In this document: positions 60,388-62,533 of the stretch, piece after piece | Position numbering within the stretch: position 1 is the first letter of the stretch | Layout of the letters: the number at the start of each line of letters is the position of its first letter | From: Anaerolineae bacterium | GTDB taxonomy: Bacteria > Chloroflexota > Anaerolineae > Aggregatilineales > Phototrophicaceae | DNA length: 62,533 nt | NCBI GenBank assembly: GCA_025454525.1 | Contig: JALOOG010000055.1 | Location: 1 to 62,533, forward strand | Direction: 5' to 3' | Notes under the pieces: model-generated | The model's database searches: none | The model's input: the letters and a program-made list of their open reading frames with translations, nothing else | What the model was told of the DNA's origin: nothing | Made by a program: the position numbers and the translations under genes

Positions 60388-60414
60388 AAGAGGGCATCGG
60401 ATCCGATGCCCTTT
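60388..60414 (-). terminator. Terminator-like palindrome after the reductase gene
   Basis: A perfect 22-bp palindrome (60391-60412; half-site AGGGCATCGGA) just past the reductase stop, with a short T tract on plus. It can fold as a hairpin on either strand. Confidence 0.6.
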
Positions 60415-60421
60415 CCGAAAC

Positions 60422-61819
60422 TTATTGACGCTCGCGTAAAGCCTCTAACATCTCTTCAACGCGGGTAAATTTGAGCCGTGGACGGCCACATTGTTCCCCG
60501 TTGCGTTGTTCGATCTCATCTAAGGCTTGCCAATCGGCAAACGAGACATACTGTACATGCCGCGCTTGGAGCAACGCCTCAACGGCCTCGCGACTCGGTT
60601 GTGCCGGATTTAAGACTCGCCCCTCATGTAGATCCGCGAAAAGCTGTTCAACCGTCTCTACCGAGTCCGGTTTATTCGTGCCGATGATCCCACTGGGGCC
60701 GCGCTTGATCCAGCCGACCACATAATCCCCGATCACTTGTGTGCCATTCGGCGCGGTGAGAACGCGGCCTTTTTCGTTGGGGATCACCCCCCATTTATCA
60801 TGAAACGGGACACCTGGCAACGGGACACCGCGATAACCGACCGACCGGAACACCAATCCAACCGGAAGCGTTTCGGTTTGATCGGTCGCTTGCGCGGCCA
60901 AGGATCCGTCGTCTTTTTGGATCAACTGATTTTTAACGATCTGGAGTCCTTCTACCCGATCTTGACCTAAGATCGCGGTAGGGGAGACTAAGAACCGGAA
61001 GATCACCCGTTTCGGTTTTCCATGCGGTTCACGTTGCGTATATCCCCGTAAGATCTGCACATTGCCCGCTGCCACGCGATCCCCACCAGAGTCGATTAAC
61101 GCCTGACTATAGGGATCAAGTTCAACCTCATCGGGAGCGACGATCACATCAGCGCCTTGCAATTCACCCATTTCTTTGATCTCTGGGTTGGTGAAAGCTG
61201 CTTGTGCTGCCCCGCGCCGTCCCAAGACATAAATTTCACGGATGTTACTTTGGCTTAAGGCCTCTAGTGCATAATCGGCGATGTCGGTTTTTTCTAATTC
61301 TTCACGGGTGCGCGCTAAGATCCGCGCCACGTCCATCGCCACATTTCCTACCCCGATCACGGCGACACGCGCTTGGGTTAGGTCAAATTGGAGATGTCGA
61401 TAATCAGGATGTCCATTGTACCATGCGACAAACTCAGTCGCGGCGTGGCTTCCGGCTAAATCTTCACCGGGGATATTGAGATTCCGATCGGTTTGTGCGC
61501 CGACTGCGTAGATAATCGCGTGATAATGTTGGGTTAAGTCCGCATGGGTCAGATCTGTGCCAAAGTTGACATGCCCATAAAAGCGAAAATTGTTTTGGGT
61601 GGCGATGCGATCGTAGACTTTGGTCACCGATTTAATTTTGGCATGATCCGGCGCGACTCCGCCACGCACGAGTCCGTAAGGGGTGGGTAATCGCTCAAAC
61701 ATATCAATTTCTATGGTCAAGCGTGTGTTTTTTTGCAGATGATCCGCTGCGTAAAAGCCTGATGGCCCCGATCCGATGATCGCAACACGTAGCGGTTGTT
61801 CAGAAGTGCCAATGGTCAT
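60422..61819 (-). CDS. FprA-type ferredoxin-NADP reductase
   Basis: A 465-aa FAD enzyme of the adrenodoxin-reductase/FprA type. The FAD motif RVAIIGSGPSGFYAADHL is near the N terminus, followed by FERLPTPYGLVRGGVAPDHAKIK. The NADPH motif VIGVGNVAMDVARILART and VLGRRGAAQAAFTNPEIKEM follow, with GWIKRGPSGIIGTNKPDS near the end. It moves electrons between NADPH and ferredoxin. The start is ATG 61819; an in-frame start at 61876 adds a weak N-terminal extension. A ferredoxin gene is not adjacent. Confidence 0.93.
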   Translation of the reverse strand: MTIGTSEQPLRVAIIGSGPSGFYAADHLQKNTRLTIEIDMFERLPTPYGLVRGGVAPDHAKIKSVTKVYDRIATQNNFRFYGHVNFGTDLTHADLTQHYHAIIYAVGAQTDRNLNIPGEDLAGSHAATEFVAWYNGHPDYRHLQFDLTQARVAVIGVGNVAMDVARILARTREELEKTDIADYALEALSQSNIREIYVLGRRGAAQAAFTNPEIKEMGELQGADVIVAPDEVELDPYSQALIDSGGDRVAAGNVQILRGYTQREPHGKPKRVIFRFLVSPTAILGQDRVEGLQIVKNQLIQKDDGSLAAQATDQTETLPVGLVFRSVGYRGVPLPGVPFHDKWGVIPNEKGRVLTAPNGTQVIGDYVVGWIKRGPSGIIGTNKPDSVETVEQLFADLHEGRVLNPAQPSREAVEALLQARHVQYVSFADWQALDEIEQRNGEQCGRPRLKFTRVEEMLEALRERQ

Positions 61820-61951
61820 AATGATGTGTGTTCCCTGAATAATCAACTGAATCGTGCTGATTATAACACCCTGCATCGGTTTTGGTTCGGTGGTTGATCA
61901 TGGTTCGGGCCAGTCAAACCTCACAGTCCATCGGAATAGCGTTGGAGACGC

Positions 61952-62497
61952 TCATCTGAGATGACTGAATAAGCGTCGGAGATGGGTGTGCAGATCATCA
62001 TTGATGAAGGGAGCGATGAGCGATAGTAAGGTTTCGGCATGTTGGATGAGATCCAAGTCGGCGTGTGGATAAAGACGCTTAAAGTCGCGGTCATGAGCGG
62101 AGGCGACGCGCTGGATGTCTAAAAGGTTGGGCGGGTGAGGATGAGAGAACAGATCCTCGATAAAGAGGATCGCGGTATTACGGCGATCTTGGTCAATGGG
62201 ATCGGGGAGTGAGGGGATGGCGATGAGTGCGGCTTGGGGGAGATGATAGGGATAAGGATCGGCATAAGCCTCGGTTTGGGTTGGCTCAAACACGGGATAT
62301 GTTTGAGTGGGTGCTTGGGTTGGCTCAAACACGGGATATGTTTGAGCGGGTGCTTGGGCTGGCTCAAACACGGGATATGTTTGAGCGGGTGCTTGGGTTG
62401 GATCAAACGCCGAATGAGCTTGAGCGGGTGCTTGGGTTGGTTCAAACGCCGAATGAGCTTGAGCGGGTGCTTGGGTTGGGTGAAGTTCCGCATCCAT
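61952..62497 (-). CDS. Pro/Gln-rich tandem-repeat protein with C-terminal helical domain
   Basis: A 181-aa protein. Five 13-residue units (PTQAPAQTYPVFE and PTQAPAQAHSAFE variants) make up residues about 7-75. A linker follows, then a helical domain (about 105-181; RNTAILFIEDLFSHPHPPNL, RLFSHLR end). AGGGGAG lies 6 nt before ATG 62497. The repeat is exact enough at DNA level to suggest recent expansion or contraction. Aromatic spacing every 13 residues (Tyr/Phe) suggests a flexible binding or spacer region. No family is recognised. Overlapping frames also stay open because the unit is a multiple of three; I consider them shadows. Confidence 0.7.
   Translation of the reverse strand: MDAELHPTQAPAQAHSAFEPTQAPAQAHSAFDPTQAPAQTYPVFEPAQAPAQTYPVFEPTQAPTQTYPVFEPTQTEAYADPYPYHLPQAALIAIPSLPDPIDQDRRNTAILFIEDLFSHPHPPNLLDIQRVASAHDRDFKRLYPHADLDLIQHAETLLSLIAPFINDDLHTHLRRLFSHLR
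62278..62472. repeat. Five tandem 39-bp repeats
   Basis: Period 39 bp, unit starting GGGTTGGCTCAAAC on the plus strand, five full copies and a partial sixth. The three left copies (GGGATATGTTTGAG) and two right copies (CCGAATGAGCTTGAG) form two subtypes. It lies inside the repeat-protein gene and keeps frame. Confidence 0.9.
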
Positions 62498-62533
62498 TTG
62501 ATTCTCCCCTGAATCGGTTTGATGCGGGGGGTT

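Noticed and set aside
62278-62472. Possible CRISPR array
   Set aside because: The 39-bp units abut without spacers and lie in frame inside a gene with a good ribosome-binding site.
62119-62512. Two further long reading frames over the 39-bp repeats
   Set aside because: A repeat unit that is a multiple of three keeps all frames open. Only the minus-strand 181-aa frame has a good start and a non-repeat domain.

Overview
The window looks like a chromosomal piece of a Chloroflexota bacterium, probably Anaerolineae-like. This is inferred from gene content, not from a marker gene. Supporting features are membrane-anchored Ser/Thr kinases with extracytoplasmic domains, WD40/PD40 beta-propeller lipoproteins, secreted PPC-repeat and DUF4397-fasciclin proteins, an LLM-class F420-type oxidoreductase and a GAF/PAS/cyclase signalling cluster. 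Base composition is moderate, GATC is strikingly frequent, and Shine-Dalgarno sites are clear. No rRNA, tRNA, CRISPR array, prophage or intact insertion sequence was found.

Layout. 0-4.3 kb: a short-chain dehydrogenase, a tiny glycine-zipper protein, and a minus-strand YcgR/YcgQ-type permease pair with a beta-propeller gene. 4.5-9.8 kb: a signalling operon of two GAF-PAS-cyclase proteins and a Ser/Thr kinase, ended by a strong terminator. 9.8-18.6 kb: a secreted PPC-repeat protein, a GH13 enzyme, and a second kinase with a WD40 lipoprotein. 18.6-24.7 kb: a minus-strand operon of an LLM oxidoreductase, a beta-propeller protein and five paralogous membrane proteins, all with overlapping ends. 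24.7-29.2 kb: an M1 peptidase, an RmlD-like reductase and a C39-like peptidase. 29.2-35.2 kb: a visibly AT-richer island with three paralogous Rap-sized TPR proteins on the plus strand and four tiny minus-strand transcription units. 35-45 kb: a membrane protein, a fasciclin protein, Kbl, an AI-2E-type transporter, a receiver protein, ProA and UvrC. 45.4-47.4 kb: a restriction-modification locus whose nuclease gene is frameshifted. 47.5-62.5 kb: lytic transglycosylase, SGNH hydrolase, HEAT-TIR protein, CcdA-like protein, VIT-VWA protein, glycosyltransferase, MFS transporter, a polyferredoxin/FixH-like pair, a receiver-like protein, a ferredoxin-NADP reductase and a tandem-repeat protein.

Three observations stand out. 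(1) The AT-rich island holds four minus-strand mini-genes (A-D) that share a co-linear upstream region, a Shine-Dalgarno site and an immediate terminator. They encode peptides of only 7-10 residues: MPFPPIGPY, MIIVPPIGPY, a frameshifted VPPIGPF version, and MLFPILP. They sit beside three TPR proteins of Rap-like size, which suggests an undescribed leaderless-peptide/TPR-receptor communication system. (2) The two adjacent cyclase-domain proteins carry complementary defects: the first lacks the metal-binding aspartates but keeps the Asn/Arg pair, and the second is the reverse. They are predicted to work only as a heterodimer with one active site. (3) A ~200-bp dispersed element occurs four times (positions 1, 15003, 31757, 38893), always on the strand of a downstream gene. 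Each copy has a conserved dyad over an extended -10 promoter, a Shine-Dalgarno site with ATG, and a conserved 3' block. It may be a new small-protein, leader or mobile promoter family. The window itself starts at the first base of one copy.
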